Source of the DNA: Butyrivibrio proteoclasticus P6B7
Lineage (GTDB): Bacteria; Bacillota; Clostridia; Lachnospirales; Lachnospiraceae
Assembly: GCF_000622085.1 (NCBI RefSeq)
Contig: NZ_JHWL01000009.1
Span: 107,547-171,546 of the forward strand
Direction: 5' to 3'
DNA length: 64,000 nucleotides
In this document: piece after piece, positions 37,162 through 46,652 of the stretch
Layout of the letters: every line of letters starts with the position of its first letter
How positions within the stretch are numbered: position 1 is the first letter of the stretch
The notes under the pieces: generated by a model
The model's input: the letters and a program-made list of their open reading frames with translations, nothing else
The model's database searches: none
Told to the model about the DNA's origin: nothing
Position numbers and translations under genes: made by a program

Positions 37162-38946
37162 ATGGCATTTGATGGAATCACAATTGCAAATTTAACAAAG
37201 GATTTTAGCGACTACCTTACTGGCGGCCGCATCTATAAGATTGCCCAGACTGAAAGCGACGAGCTCTTTATCACCGTTAAACTCTCCTATGAAGCAATCG
37301 ATAAATATGGCATTAAGCAGATGAAGCTGGTTCTGTCTGCAGACGCTTCTCTTCCACTGGTTTATTTATCAGATGAGAGCAAGCAGTCTCCTATGACTGC
37401 CCCTAACTTCTGCATGCTTTTAAGAAAGCATATCCAGAACGGCCGCATCACATCTATCACTCAGCCAGGCGGCCTCGAGCGTATCATCAGATTTGAGATT
37501 GAACACCTTGATGAAATGGGTGATCTTCGTCACAAGGTCCTTCTCATCGAGATCATGGGTAAATACAGTAACATCATCTTCACCGATGAAGACAACATGA
37601 TCATTGACTCCATCAAGCATATCCCAGCTTCTGTAAGCTCTGTAAGAGAGGTTCTTCCAGGAAGAGAATACTTCATTCCTTCCCAGGATAAGGCTAATCC
37701 TCTTACTACCACAGCAGATGAGTTTTCATCCTGCGTTCTTAGTAAGGGAATGCCTCTTTTCAAGGCTATCTACTCAAGCTATACAGGTCTTTCACCAATT
37801 ATTGCTCAGGAAATCTGCTATAGAGCCGGTCTTGATTCAGATAAGTCTGCAATCGCCCTTGATACTGATGAATCCATCAAGATTTATCGCGCCTTTGATA
37901 ACGTTATGAACCTGGTAAAAGAGGGATCTTTTTCACCGGTTATCATCTATGAAAGCGGCGCTCCTAAGGAATACTCCAGTATTCCACTTACTCTTTATGA
38001 AAACGGCGGAAATGACCTTGAGATCGCACCTCAGTCCACAATTTCTGAGCTTATTGTGAATTACTATTCTGAAAAGAACGTCTACACAAGAATCCGTCAG
38101 AAATCTGTAGACTTACGAAAGATTGTCCAGACAGCCCTTGAGAGGAATGTCCGTAAATACGACCTTCAGCTCAAACAGCTTAAAGACTCTGAGAAAAAAG
38201 ATAAATACAAGACCTACGGCGAGCTCTTAACCGTCTATGGCTACGGCGCTGAGCCTGGGGCTGAGAAGATTACAGTTAACGACTACAACACAGGAAAAGA
38301 TGTGACAATCACCATCGATCCTACTATCTCCATCAGCCAGAACGCCAAGAAATACTATGATAAATACACCAAGCTTAAAAGAACTGAAGAAGCACTTACA
38401 GAGCAGATGAAGGAAGTTTCCGAAGCTATTGAACAGCTTGAGTCAATCCAGAATGCCCTTGATATTGCCAAGGAAGAAGCAGACCTTGCACAGATAAGAC
38501 AGGAGCTCCATCAGTCAGGCTATATCAAATCTGCTGGAACAGGTAAAAACGGCCGCAAAGAAAAGATAACAAGTAAGCCTATCCACTATCGCTCCAGCGA
38601 CGGCTTTGATATCTATGTAGGAAAGAACAATATCCAGAACGACGAGCTGACCTTTAAGGTAGCTAATGGAGGCGACTGGTGGTTCCACGCCAAAAAGATC
38701 CCTGGCTCCCACGTAGTTCTTTTAACCAAAGGTCAGGAAGTCCCAGACAGAGCCTTCGAAGAAGCCGCTGCCCTGGCAGCCTACTACTCCAAAGGAAAGA
38801 TGCAGGAAAAAGTCGAAATCGACTATTTAAAACGTAAGGATGTGAAAAAGCCAAACGGCTCAAAGCCTGGCTTCGTAGTCTACTACACCAACTACTCCAT
38901 GGCCATCGCGCCTGACATCTCATCTCTTACACTTATTGATGAGTAA
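37162..38946 (+). CDS. rqcH: Ribosome quality control protein RqcH (NFACT/Rqc2 family)
   Basis: This 594-residue protein has an NFACT-N domain (MAFDGITIANLTKDF at the start), a helix-hairpin-helix part, a long coiled-coil middle (about residues 330-470) and the C-terminal NFACT-R domain (PIHYRSSDGFDIYVGKNNIQNDELTFK, GGDWWFHAKKIPGSHVVL). It binds stalled 50S-peptidyl-tRNA complexes and adds alanine tails; older annotation calls it fibronectin-binding protein. It is alone between two copies of the structured element. Confidence 0.92.
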   Translation: MAFDGITIANLTKDFSDYLTGGRIYKIAQTESDELFITVKLSYEAIDKYGIKQMKLVLSADASLPLVYLSDESKQSPMTAPNFCMLLRKHIQNGRITSITQPGGLERIIRFEIEHLDEMGDLRHKVLLIEIMGKYSNIIFTDEDNMIIDSIKHIPASVSSVREVLPGREYFIPSQDKANPLTTTADEFSSCVLSKGMPLFKAIYSSYTGLSPIIAQEICYRAGLDSDKSAIALDTDESIKIYRAFDNVMNLVKEGSFSPVIIYESGAPKEYSSIPLTLYENGGNDLEIAPQSTISELIVNYYSEKNVYTRIRQKSVDLRKIVQTALERNVRKYDLQLKQLKDSEKKDKYKTYGELLTVYGYGAEPGAEKITVNDYNTGKDVTITIDPTISISQNAKKYYDKYTKLKRTEEALTEQMKEVSEAIEQLESIQNALDIAKEEADLAQIRQELHQSGYIKSAGTGKNGRKEKITSKPIHYRSSDGFDIYVGKNNIQNDELTFKVANGGDWWFHAKKIPGSHVVLLTKGQEVPDRAFEEAAALAAYYSKGKMQEKVEIDYLKRKDVKKPNGSKPGFVVYYTNYSMAIAPDISSLTLIDE

Positions 38947-38989
38947 TGAAGCGCTTCTTCTTGCTTAGCGCTTAAGAAGTATGTAGTGG

Positions 38990-39202
38990 CATAAAGTGGT
39001 CCCTTGGGGATGGTGCCTTGGCTTTATCAATACGAGACATTTGCACGAGTCGATGAGTTTTACAGCAAAATACCAGAAAAATGTCGAGTGTTCCGAATAA
39101 CATGAGATGAGACATTTTTCTGGTATGAGCTGATAAAAGTCACGACGAGGAAACGCGAGTATTGGTAAAGCCAAGGTCCCATCCCCAAGGGACCACTTTA
39201 TG
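38990..39202 (+). repeat. Structured inverted-repeat element, copy B (downstream of rqcH)
   Basis: The outer stem pairs 38990-39033 with 39159-39202, 44 bp with only three mismatches. The inner stem 39070-39085 with 39111-39126 is a perfect 16 bp. Internal loops repeat GCACGAGTCGATGAGTTT and GTCACGACGAGGAAACG exactly as in copy A, and the apical loop starts GAGTGTTC. The outer-stem sequence is unrelated to copy A. It fills the gap between the convergent rqcH and M42 peptidase genes, and could also serve as a strong bidirectional mRNA end. Confidence 0.85.
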
Positions 39203-39215
39203 TCGTTATTTAGAA

Positions 39216-40262
39216 TTAAAGCGCGTAGGCAATGAGAAGTCTGAGTGTACTTTCTGCGCCGTCGCGGTGGCTTCTCTCGTAGCCATGGGAAGCGTAGACA
39301 CCAGCGCCGATAAGTCCGTGCTTAAGATCATTACCGGAGCGAAGTGTTGCCTCAACATCACTTCCGTAGTGAGGATAGATATCCACTGCGTAATCTGCAC
39401 CACTTTCCTTGGCAGCTGCCACAAGACCCTTAACGATCTCGTAGCTGTAAGGGCCACCAGAATCCTTAGCACAGATAGACACCTGCTTCTCAGTACATGT
39501 AAGGCCTTCGCCAACACATCCCATATCTACAGAAATTGCCTCAGTACAGCCCTCTGGTACACTTCCGCATCCGCCGTGGCCAACCTCCTCAAATACTGTA
39601 ATATGAGCATAAAGAGCTCTCTTAGGAGTGATCTTATTATCCTTAATGTACTTACCAAGTCCAAGAAGAATTCCCACACTGAGCTTATCATCAAGGAATC
39701 TTGATTTGATATATCCGCTCTTAGTTACGCGAACATTAGGCTCGAAGCATACAATATCTCCAACTGAGATTCCAAGCTTTTCTGTGTCCTCTTTGGACTT
39801 AACATCCTCATCAAGAACCACCTCGCAGGTATCCCACTCTCTCTTTGTATCGTTATAATCGCCATTTACATGGATTGATGCATTATTAAGCTGGAATGTT
39901 CCCTCATAGATTCCATCAAACTTAGTAACAACGCGGACATTCTCTGTTTCTGCGTTGTTAGGATTCATTCCGCCAAGGTTAGTAAGCTGAAGACGACCAT
40001 TAGACTTAATGGTAGCCACCATTCCGCCAAGGGTATCCACATGGGCTTCAAGAAGAAGTCCGTCCTTCTTGTTCTTTCCGCCAAAATCAACAACTACACC
40101 GCCCTTTGTGGTAAGAGTAGCCTTGAATCCAAGCTTTTCAAACTCCTTCTTAACCCAGGCTGCAGCCTCTTCTGTATAGCCTGTAGGTGAATCAATGTTT
40201 AAAAGATCTGTTGTCTCTTTTACAATAAAATCTGTGTACTTTTTAAGTGCAATCTTTTTCAT
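39216..40262 (-). CDS. M42 family metallopeptidase (glutamyl aminopeptidase/endoglucanase type)
   Basis: This 348-residue di-zinc aminopeptidase has LEAHVDTLGG, the bridging Asp in FLDDKLSVG, catalytic Glu in FEEVGHGG, DMGCVGEG and the final His in YASHGYERSH. It acts in the cytoplasm on peptides, often as a dodecameric shell. It is last in a minus-strand run after the flippase gene (12 bp gap). Confidence 0.9.
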   Translation of the reverse strand: MKKIALKKYTDFIVKETTDLLNIDSPTGYTEEAAAWVKKEFEKLGFKATLTTKGGVVVDFGGKNKKDGLLLEAHVDTLGGMVATIKSNGRLQLTNLGGMNPNNAETENVRVVTKFDGIYEGTFQLNNASIHVNGDYNDTKREWDTCEVVLDEDVKSKEDTEKLGISVGDIVCFEPNVRVTKSGYIKSRFLDDKLSVGILLGLGKYIKDNKITPKRALYAHITVFEEVGHGGCGSVPEGCTEAISVDMGCVGEGLTCTEKQVSICAKDSGGPYSYEIVKGLVAAAKESGADYAVDIYPHYGSDVEATLRSGNDLKHGLIGAGVYASHGYERSHRDGAESTLRLLIAYAL

Positions 40263-40274
40263 GATATTCTCCCT

Positions 40275-41945
40275 TTATTTCAATATCTTAGTTTTCTTAA
40301 ATAAACGAACCAGTGAAGCTCCCTTTGGGAATCTGCGAATATCTTCCTCAGTTGCTCCGCCAGATTTGATAAGTACTACAAAATAAACGATAGAGGCTAT
40401 GATGACTGCAAACATGGTTGCAATCAGGTTAGGGAAATAGAAGCCTCCCATTGTATTTACAAGAAGCATGTTTATAAGCAAATGAACCAAATATGCAACA
40501 ACTCCCATTACAACCGATGATATTCCAGGAAGTACATAGGTCTTCATAAGGTCAAATTCAAGTGTAAGCTTTTTTCTCATATCTGCATTATTAAGTAGGC
40601 ACATAAGGAATGAGTACACTATAGCCACAATTGCAAGGGCATAGACTCCAAGATCAGTCCATTTAAGCAAGATCACAAGGACAGCAGCCTGGAAAACCAA
40701 AGCAATAGCCGCATTACGAACAGGTGCATAGATACTACCTATTCCCTGAAGTACAGCATTGGTCACTGTGGAAAGGGAATAAAAGATAACCGTTACAGCA
40801 AGGAGCATCAGCAAATTACCTGCAAGATCAATGGACTGCTTCTGTGGGAACAATATAGTAACCACAGGCTTAGCCAAGGCAAATAGTCCAACACAACAAG
40901 GAATAGAGATCATAAGAATAATCCTTATAACCCTTGATACAATGCTTCCTGTCTGCTTGGAATCGCCAGTAGCAAAGGATGTAGACACCTCCGGAATCAT
41001 GGCACTAGCCACCGCACTGGCCATAGAGATAGGAAGTGTTGTAATAACGATAGACTTACTACTAAACACGCCATATAACTCAGACATGGCGGACTCTTCC
41101 ATACTTTTAAGTCCCATCATCATTCGGCTAAAGATTCCGTAGTTAAATGTGGATGAGAAATTGTAGATAAAGGTACTGATGATGAATGGTGTAACCACTG
41201 TAAGGATCTCTCGGTAGATTTCACTATTCGTCAAAGGTGTAGACATATCTCTTTCTACATTTCTCTTAATGATATTCCTGTTCACATAGTATACGAACAG
41301 CATGAACAAAAGAGCTATCAAAACTCCGGAGCCTGTTCCCAAACTGCTACCAATAGCTCCGTACATAGCTCTTTGAGATTTAAGTTCCTCAGCCTCTCCC
41401 ACCATTCTGGTAAGAATGAAAGCTCCTCCAACGCTGACAATAGCGTTTAATATCTGTTCTATAAGCTGTGAAATTGATGTAGGAATCATGGTCCTGTGGG
41501 CCTGGAAATAGCCTCTAAGGACACCAAGGAATCCAAATACAAAGATTGTAGGTGCAAAGAATCTAAGAACAACAGCACTTCGCCCTGTTACAAACAAATC
41601 AGCTCCCAAAAAGAGCACAAGGCTTCCTATTCCGCCTACAATTGAAACGTAGATAAGAGCCTTCTTAAAGATCAAATGCGCGTTCTTGTACTGCTTAAGA
41701 GCCAGCTTCTGAGAAATAATCTTGGACATAGCAGATGGAATGCTATATGAAGATATTAAAAGAACTATAGAATAAATATTGTAAGCCGCAGCATAGTAAC
41801 CATTACCTTCATCTCCAATAATAGCTGCCAGTGGGCTTCTATATAATAAGCCAATTATTCTGCTGATGAAACCTGCCGCAGCAAGTATTCCAGCCTGGAC
41901 TAATAATCCACTTTTTTTATTTTTGTTATCTTCGTTTATACCCAT
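40275..41945 (-). CDS. Polysaccharide/lipid flippase, MVF-MATE family (SpoVB-like)
   Basis: This 556-residue protein has about 14 membrane helices, beginning GILAAAGFISRIIGLLYRSPLAAIIGDEGNGYY, the pattern of SpoVB/MurJ-type exporters. Such proteins flip lipid-linked cell-wall or capsule units. It lies between glgA and an M42 peptidase, with no glycosyltransferases near by except glgA. A role in peptidoglycan precursor or exopolysaccharide export is inferred. Confidence 0.85.
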   Translation of the reverse strand: MGINEDNKNKKSGLLVQAGILAAAGFISRIIGLLYRSPLAAIIGDEGNGYYAAAYNIYSIVLLISSYSIPSAMSKIISQKLALKQYKNAHLIFKKALIYVSIVGGIGSLVLFLGADLFVTGRSAVVLRFFAPTIFVFGFLGVLRGYFQAHRTMIPTSISQLIEQILNAIVSVGGAFILTRMVGEAEELKSQRAMYGAIGSSLGTGSGVLIALLFMLFVYYVNRNIIKRNVERDMSTPLTNSEIYREILTVVTPFIISTFIYNFSSTFNYGIFSRMMMGLKSMEESAMSELYGVFSSKSIVITTLPISMASAVASAMIPEVSTSFATGDSKQTGSIVSRVIRIILMISIPCCVGLFALAKPVVTILFPQKQSIDLAGNLLMLLAVTVIFYSLSTVTNAVLQGIGSIYAPVRNAAIALVFQAAVLVILLKWTDLGVYALAIVAIVYSFLMCLLNNADMRKKLTLEFDLMKTYVLPGISSVVMGVVAYLVHLLINMLLVNTMGGFYFPNLIATMFAVIIASIVYFVVLIKSGGATEEDIRRFPKGASLVRLFKKTKILK

Positions 41946-42024
41946 TAAATCAAAATCCTAAATAATGGAATAAGTTCTCCTAGGAAAACTTATTCCATCA
42001 AATCAATTACATAATTCAGTAACC

Positions 42025-43470
42025 TTATGGTCTTAACCAGTCGTACATCTCCTGATATTTCTCAGCAGAAACCTTCCAGGAAAAGTCTACTGCCATGGCA
42101 CGGTCGATCATCTTGTTCCACTCGCGCTTCTGATCATAGTATACATGCTCAGCCTCTCGGATGGTTCCAAGCATCTCGTGGGCATTGTAATTAAGGAATC
42201 CAAAGCCTGTACCAGTGCTCTCAAACTTGTTGTAAGGTTCTACAGTATCGATAAGTCCGCCTGTCTGTCTTACGATAGGTATTGTACCATACCTAAGAGC
42301 CATGAGCTGTGAAAGTCCACAAGGCTCAAACAGTGAAGGCATCAGGAACACATCAGATGCTGCATAAATCTTATGTGACATAGGCTCTGAATAGTAAATA
42401 TTGGCAGAAACCTTGTCATTATACTTCCAGTCAAAGTGACGGAAGGAATTCTCATATTGCTCAGAACCTGTACCAAGAACCACCAGCTGAACGGCGTCCT
42501 GACACAGCTCATCCAATACATAGTTAATAAGGTCGAAGCCCTTCTGGTCGGTAAGTCTTGATACAATACCGATCATCATGATCTTGTCATCTTCCTTAAG
42601 TCCCAGCTCTTTTTGAAGGGCTCTCTTATTCTTAACCTTCTCCTTACGGAAATTGATAGCATTGTACTGATAAGGAATGTACTTATCCGTCTCAGGGTTA
42701 AACTCATCGTAGTCTATACCATTTACAATACCTCTAAGATCGCCAGCTCTGGCTCTTAAAAGGCCATCAAGCTCTTCACCATAGAACTTGGTCTTAATCT
42801 CTTCAGCATATGCCCTACTTACAGTAGTAATGGCATCTGCATAAACGATTCCACCCTTTAACAGATTGGCATCCTTGAAAAGGCCCAATTTATCAGGTGT
42901 GAAATAGTAATCAGGAAGTCCTGTTATATCCTGAACCGCCTTGATATCCCACTTACCCTGGAACTTAAGGTTATGAATTGTCATAACAGCCTTAATTCCT
43001 CTGTAGAACTCGCTGCCCTGGAATCTCTCCTTGAGATAAACAGGAACAAGGCCTGTCTGCCAGTCGTGGCAGTGGATAATATCAGGTCTAAACTCTATAA
43101 CGGGTAAGATAGAAAGAGCTGCCTTTGAAAAGAAAGCAAATCTCTCAATCTCAAATAAAACATCGTCACCATAAGGCTTCATTCCATTGAAATAGAACTC
43201 ATTATCAATGAAATAGTACTTAATCCCATCTACCTCAGCCTTAAATATTCCAACGTACTCATTTTTCCAGTGGAAGTCCATGTAGAAGTTAGATACATAC
43301 TCCATCTTGTCCTTCATCTGCTGGTTAATGCACTTGTACAAAGGTAGTACAACTCTTACATCAAAATATCTCTTATCAATTTCCTTAGGAAGAGAGCCGA
43401 CAACGTCAGCAAGTCCGCCGGTCTTGATAAAAGGTACGCCTTCTGAAGCTACGAATAGGATGTTTTTCAT
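42025..43470 (-). CDS. glgA: Glycogen synthase
   Basis: This 481-residue GT5 enzyme has the ADP-glucose binding KTGGLADVVGSLP (16-28), the SRLTDQKGFDL loop and SLFEPCGLSQLMALRYG with the catalytic Glu. It extends alpha-1,4-glucan from ADP-glucose. Its start codon shares one base with the trpS stop, which suggests translational coupling. No other glg genes lie near by. Confidence 0.93.
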   Translation of the reverse strand: MKNILFVASEGVPFIKTGGLADVVGSLPKEIDKRYFDVRVVLPLYKCINQQMKDKMEYVSNFYMDFHWKNEYVGIFKAEVDGIKYYFIDNEFYFNGMKPYGDDVLFEIERFAFFSKAALSILPVIEFRPDIIHCHDWQTGLVPVYLKERFQGSEFYRGIKAVMTIHNLKFQGKWDIKAVQDITGLPDYYFTPDKLGLFKDANLLKGGIVYADAITTVSRAYAEEIKTKFYGEELDGLLRARAGDLRGIVNGIDYDEFNPETDKYIPYQYNAINFRKEKVKNKRALQKELGLKEDDKIMMIGIVSRLTDQKGFDLINYVLDELCQDAVQLVVLGTGSEQYENSFRHFDWKYNDKVSANIYYSEPMSHKIYAASDVFLMPSLFEPCGLSQLMALRYGTIPIVRQTGGLIDTVEPYNKFESTGTGFGFLNYNAHEMLGTIREAEHVYYDQKREWNKMIDRAMAVDFSWKVSAEKYQEMYDWLRP

Positions 43471-44564
43471 TAGTTTAATGTCTCCTCATATTTTGCAGAT
43501 TGCATACTAATCAGTTCTTTATCATCGAAATAATTGATCTTCATTGCATTCTTAACATCTGAAAGAGTATCAGCTGCCATTTCTCTGGCAACCTCAGTTC
43601 CCTTCTTGAGAACCTCGTAAACATATGGAATATCCTTCTGGAACTCTTTTCTTCTATTGCGGATAGGCTCAAGCTCAGTCTGAAGTACGTTGTTAAGGAA
43701 TCTCTTAACCTTAACGTCTCCAAGGCCACCTCTTGAATAGTGGTCCTTCATCTCCTGAAGGTTCTTGTAATCTGGAGCAAACTCAGCAAAATGCTCATCC
43801 TTGGCAAAGGCATCAAGATAAATGAATACCGGATTACCCTCAACCTGGCCTGGATCCTCAACTCTAAGGTGGTTAGGATCTGTGAACATGCTCATAACCT
43901 TCTTCTGAATAGACTCTGGCTCCTCTGAAAGGTAAATGCAGTTGCCAAGAGACTTACTCATCTTAGCCTTTCCATCAATACCAGGAAGACGCAGACATGC
44001 TGCATTATCTGGTAAAAGAATCTGTGGCTCAACCAAAGCTTCACCATAGATTGAATTAAACTTTCTAACGATCTCTTTACACTGCTCGATCATAGGCTCC
44101 TGGTCCTCACCTGCAGGAACAGTTGTAGCCTTAAACGCAGTAATATCGGCAGCCTGACTGATTGGATATGTAAAGAATCCAACAGGAATGCTGCTCTCAA
44201 AATTTCTCATCTGAATTTCAGTCTTAACAGTAGGATTTCTCTGAAGTCTGGAAACAGTTACAAGATTCATATAGTAAAATGAGAGCTCAGTAAGCTCTGA
44301 AATCTGTGACTGTATAAAGAGATTAGACTTAGCTGGATCAAGGCCAACAGCCAAATAGTCCAGCGCAACTTCTATGATATTCTGCCTAACCTTCTCAGGA
44401 TTATCAAAATTATCTGTAAGCGCCTGAGCATCGGCAATCATAATAAAGATCTTGTCGAATTCCCCCGAATTCTGAAGCTCAACTCTTCTTCTAAGAGAGC
44501 CTACGTAGTGTCCTACATGGAGCTTGCCCGTAGGACGATCTCCGGTCAAAATTATCTTACTCAT
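43470..44564 (-). CDS. trpS: Tryptophanyl-tRNA synthetase
   Basis: This 364-residue class I enzyme has HVGH (17-20) for HIGH, KMSKS near 200, [11 protein letters not shown] and the tryptophan-binding segment typical of TrpRS. The 45 bp upstream of it are too short to hold a T-box leader. It precedes glgA. Confidence 0.93.
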   Translation of the reverse strand: MSKIILTGDRPTGKLHVGHYVGSLRRRVELQNSGEFDKIFIMIADAQALTDNFDNPEKVRQNIIEVALDYLAVGLDPAKSNLFIQSQISELTELSFYYMNLVTVSRLQRNPTVKTEIQMRNFESSIPVGFFTYPISQAADITAFKATTVPAGEDQEPMIEQCKEIVRKFNSIYGEALVEPQILLPDNAACLRLPGIDGKAKMSKSLGNCIYLSEEPESIQKKVMSMFTDPNHLRVEDPGQVEGNPVFIYLDAFAKDEHFAEFAPDYKNLQEMKDHYSRGGLGDVKVKRFLNNVLQTELEPIRNRRKEFQKDIPYVYEVLKKGTEVAREMAADTLSDVKNAMKINYFDDKELISMQSAKYEETLN

Positions 44565-44609
44565 TTCCCCAATTATCTCCTAAAACTTTTATATCTATAA
44601 TATAGTACC

Positions 44610-45809
44610 TTATTTTACCTTATGTGACAATGCAAATTGGTCCTGTGAAACCTTTACAAGAACATTTCTTGTATCTATGGTCTGGCCAAGGAGACCAAAC
44701 TCTTCTGAGAAAAGAGCTACTCCAAACCTGATCTTGCCATTACTACGCCTACGTACAGAATCGTGGATTGCAGTCATAATACTACTCATAACCCTATCCC
44801 TAAGTCCCCAGGCGTCTAAAAGAGCTAAAATTTCTTCACAGGTGGTACATTTCATAACAGTTCTGACCTGACTGGCTGTTCCGCCAACAAGGGCTGTATG
44901 GGAAGCAAAGATTTCCCTTCTGCCGTCAGAAGCGTAGGAATTAGTATTCATAATACCTGCGGCGAGCTTAACAAGCTTACCCACATTGCCCACAAGAAGA
45001 AGATTCTCAATGCCCTCTTCTGATGCCATATCTATGGCATAACCAGGGAAGTTGTAGCATCTGACTGCTGTTGTAAGAGGAACATGAATAGTCTCCCTGA
45101 TCTTATCTGCACAGTAATTACCAGGAGCTACAAGAATACTCTTAACTCCATAACCAATCTGTCTCATGATCTGATTCCTGATTGAATGGGTAATATCTCT
45201 CTGGTGAACTCTTGGTGTCTTGCCATATTCTCCCATGATAGGGATTCCGCCAGTAAAAACAGCCTGCCCCATGGTGTTGCTGGCAGCTATCATCATACCC
45301 TGAGGACAGCTGATGGTGATAAGAAGAAGCTGTGCACCATCTGATGCATCGCATACATCCATAACAGCATCAAATATAAGCTTCCTTGCATCTTTCTCAA
45401 TATGGGCTTCTCCAGCAATCATGCCATTTCCTGAAGCCTGAACTGTTCCGATGCCCTCTCCTCCAGTAAGGAAAAGATTACCATTTCTGGAATCAATTAT
45501 CACTTTATCGTTAAGTATAGACAGATCGTGAATTCTTGAAACAGTGGCATGAATCTCAGCCTTTTCCCTGATATCAGGGGCTGTGCCACCCTCCATAACT
45601 GAATAGTATTCAGAACTGTCGTTATTACAGTTCTCACTCACTTTAGAAACAAGGATTGTTCTACTGCCGGAAGAATGGGTAATAGGAACATCCTCAAAAT
45701 CAATTCTAAAAATCAAATTAGCCGCAGCGGCTCTGGCAGCAGCTGCAGCGCAATCTCCTGTTGTTAATCGACTAAGCACTACTCCATGATCTTTAGTGAA
45801 TCTATCCAT
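44610..45809 (-). CDS. cbiD: Cobalt-precorrin-5B (C1)-methyltransferase CbiD
   Basis: This 399-residue protein has LTTGDCAAAAARAAA near the start, GGEGIGTVQ, MGQAVFTGGIPIMGEYGKTPRV and LVAPGNYCADKI, then LLVGNVGKLVKLAAGIMNTN, all CbiD landmarks. It methylates C1 of the corrin ring in the anaerobic (early cobalt) pathway, so this genome probably makes the ring de novo. It is 17 kb away from the lower-pathway cluster and alone in its unit, with AAAGGAG before the ATG. Confidence 0.88.
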   Translation of the reverse strand: MDRFTKDHGVVLSRLTTGDCAAAAARAAAANLIFRIDFEDVPITHSSGSRTILVSKVSENCNNDSSEYYSVMEGGTAPDIREKAEIHATVSRIHDLSILNDKVIIDSRNGNLFLTGGEGIGTVQASGNGMIAGEAHIEKDARKLIFDAVMDVCDASDGAQLLLITISCPQGMMIAASNTMGQAVFTGGIPIMGEYGKTPRVHQRDITHSIRNQIMRQIGYGVKSILVAPGNYCADKIRETIHVPLTTAVRCYNFPGYAIDMASEEGIENLLLVGNVGKLVKLAAGIMNTNSYASDGRREIFASHTALVGGTASQVRTVMKCTTCEEILALLDAWGLRDRVMSSIMTAIHDSVRRRSNGKIRFGVALFSEEFGLLGQTIDTRNVLVKVSQDQFALSHKVK

Positions 45810-45839
45810 AGGAAGCTCCTTTATCCATGCTACATGTGC

Positions 45840-45868
45840 TATTTAACGCAATTAACGGTTCTTGACAA
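45840..45868 (-). promoter_or_regulatory. cbiD promoter
   Basis: Read on minus, TTGTCA (45863-45868) and TAAATA (45840-45845) are 17 bp apart, about 30 bp upstream of cbiD. The same place read on plus gives TTGACA with TATCAT 17 bp later, so a second, rightward promoter is possible. Confidence 0.6.
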
Positions 45869-45973
45869 ATATCTATTATAATTATATCATAGACAAAAAT
45901 ATTAACTATATATCGTCACAAGTTATTTTATATTTCGATTTAATTTATGCTTATTTTATAAACCGTCCATTTT

Positions 45974-46002
45974 TTGTCCATATTTTGTGAGTAAACTATA
46001 AC
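45974..46002 (+). promoter_or_regulatory. Promoter of small RNA 1
   Basis: TTGTCC (45974-45979) and TATAAC (45997-46002) are 17 bp apart, placing the start near 46008-46010 at the first hairpin of the small RNA. Confidence 0.68.
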
Positions 46003-46007
46003 ATATC

Positions 46008-46125
46008 AGAAGTACAAAACTTCTGACTCCCCCAACAAAACTTTTTTCATACCGGGTCGATCGGCTCCCCACTGGTCGACCCCTCCTCCCAAAAATTAAC
46101 ACCTCAAAGAGGTGTTTTCTTTTTG
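46008..46125 (+). ncRNA. C-rich small RNA 1 (CUCCCC-loop family)
   Basis: Elements in order: hairpin CAGAAGT/ACTTCTG (46007-46025); single-stranded 46026-46053 starting ACTCCCCCAACAAAAC; hairpin GGGTCGATCGG/CTGGTCGACCC with G-U pairs and loop CTCCCCA (46054-46082); single-stranded CTCCTCCCAAAAA; and terminator AACACCTC/GAGGTGTT with a T-run (46098-46125). The C-rich stretches are complementary to Shine-Dalgarno sequences. A paralogue lies 0.6 kb downstream with covarying stems. I do not recognise a named family. Confidence 0.82.
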
Positions 46126-46137
46126 CCTTTTATTAGG

Positions 46138-46482
46138 TTATGCTGGGATAGCCTGTCCGTCCTCTGTTTCAGAAACGGTCTCTTCAATAATCTGTGTATC
46201 CTCTGTGTCATCCATCATGGTAGATGCTGGTCTCATATCGCCAGATACCTGATCATTCTTCCTGATGCTGCGAACGCCAAAGCTTCCGGTATATCTCAGT
46301 GAAGAAAGAATCTTCTTAACCTTCTTGATCTCACCCTTGATGTCATCAGGATTCTTAACGATAACTGTTGGAACACCGCTTCCGTTAAATTCAACGGTAT
46401 AGCCTGCCTCCTTAAGAGCCTTAAAGGCCTTAAGCTTGTCTGTTGTACTTATTTCATTAACTTCAATTTCTTTCTTAGCCAT
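46138..46482 (-). CDS. Conserved hypothetical protein between two small RNAs
   Basis: This 114-residue soluble protein has a basic helical N-terminal half (TDKLKAFKALKEAGYTVEF, IKGEIKKVKKILSSLRYTGSFGVRS) and an acidic Thr/Glu-rich tail. AGAAAGG lies 8 nt before the ATG. It is monocistronic and sits opposite in strand to the two flanking small RNAs. I do not recognise its family. Confidence 0.75.
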   Translation of the reverse strand: MAKKEIEVNEISTTDKLKAFKALKEAGYTVEFNGSGVPTVIVKNPDDIKGEIKKVKKILSSLRYTGSFGVRSIRKNDQVSGDMRPASTMMDDTEDTQIIEETVSETEDGQAIPA

Positions 46483-46511
46483 ATATTGTGCCTTTCTATG
46501 TTTCTAAACAC

Positions 46512-46540
46512 AATATAACACACTTTATGAAAAAGTTCAA
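46512..46540 (-). promoter_or_regulatory. Promoter of the 114-aa gene
   Basis: Read on minus, TTGAAC (46535-46540) and TATATT (46512-46517) are 17 bp apart and 30 bp upstream of the start codon. Confidence 0.75.
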
Positions 46541-46652
46541 ACGTCTGTTCTGACTATGTTGCACAATAATGTTGACGATTTTTCGTACATTATTTCATGA
46601 AAAATATTCTCGGAATATAGTTAAGTTTTTCATAACCCCACCGATATATTTA

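Noticed and set aside
36923..39202. Composite transposon carrying rqcH
   Set aside because: No transposase gene, outer stem sequences of the two copies are unrelated, and no target duplication was seen; the element family is better described as structured repeats.
44565..44609. T-box leader upstream of trpS
   Set aside because: Only 45 bp separate trpS from cbiD, so a T-box cannot fit.
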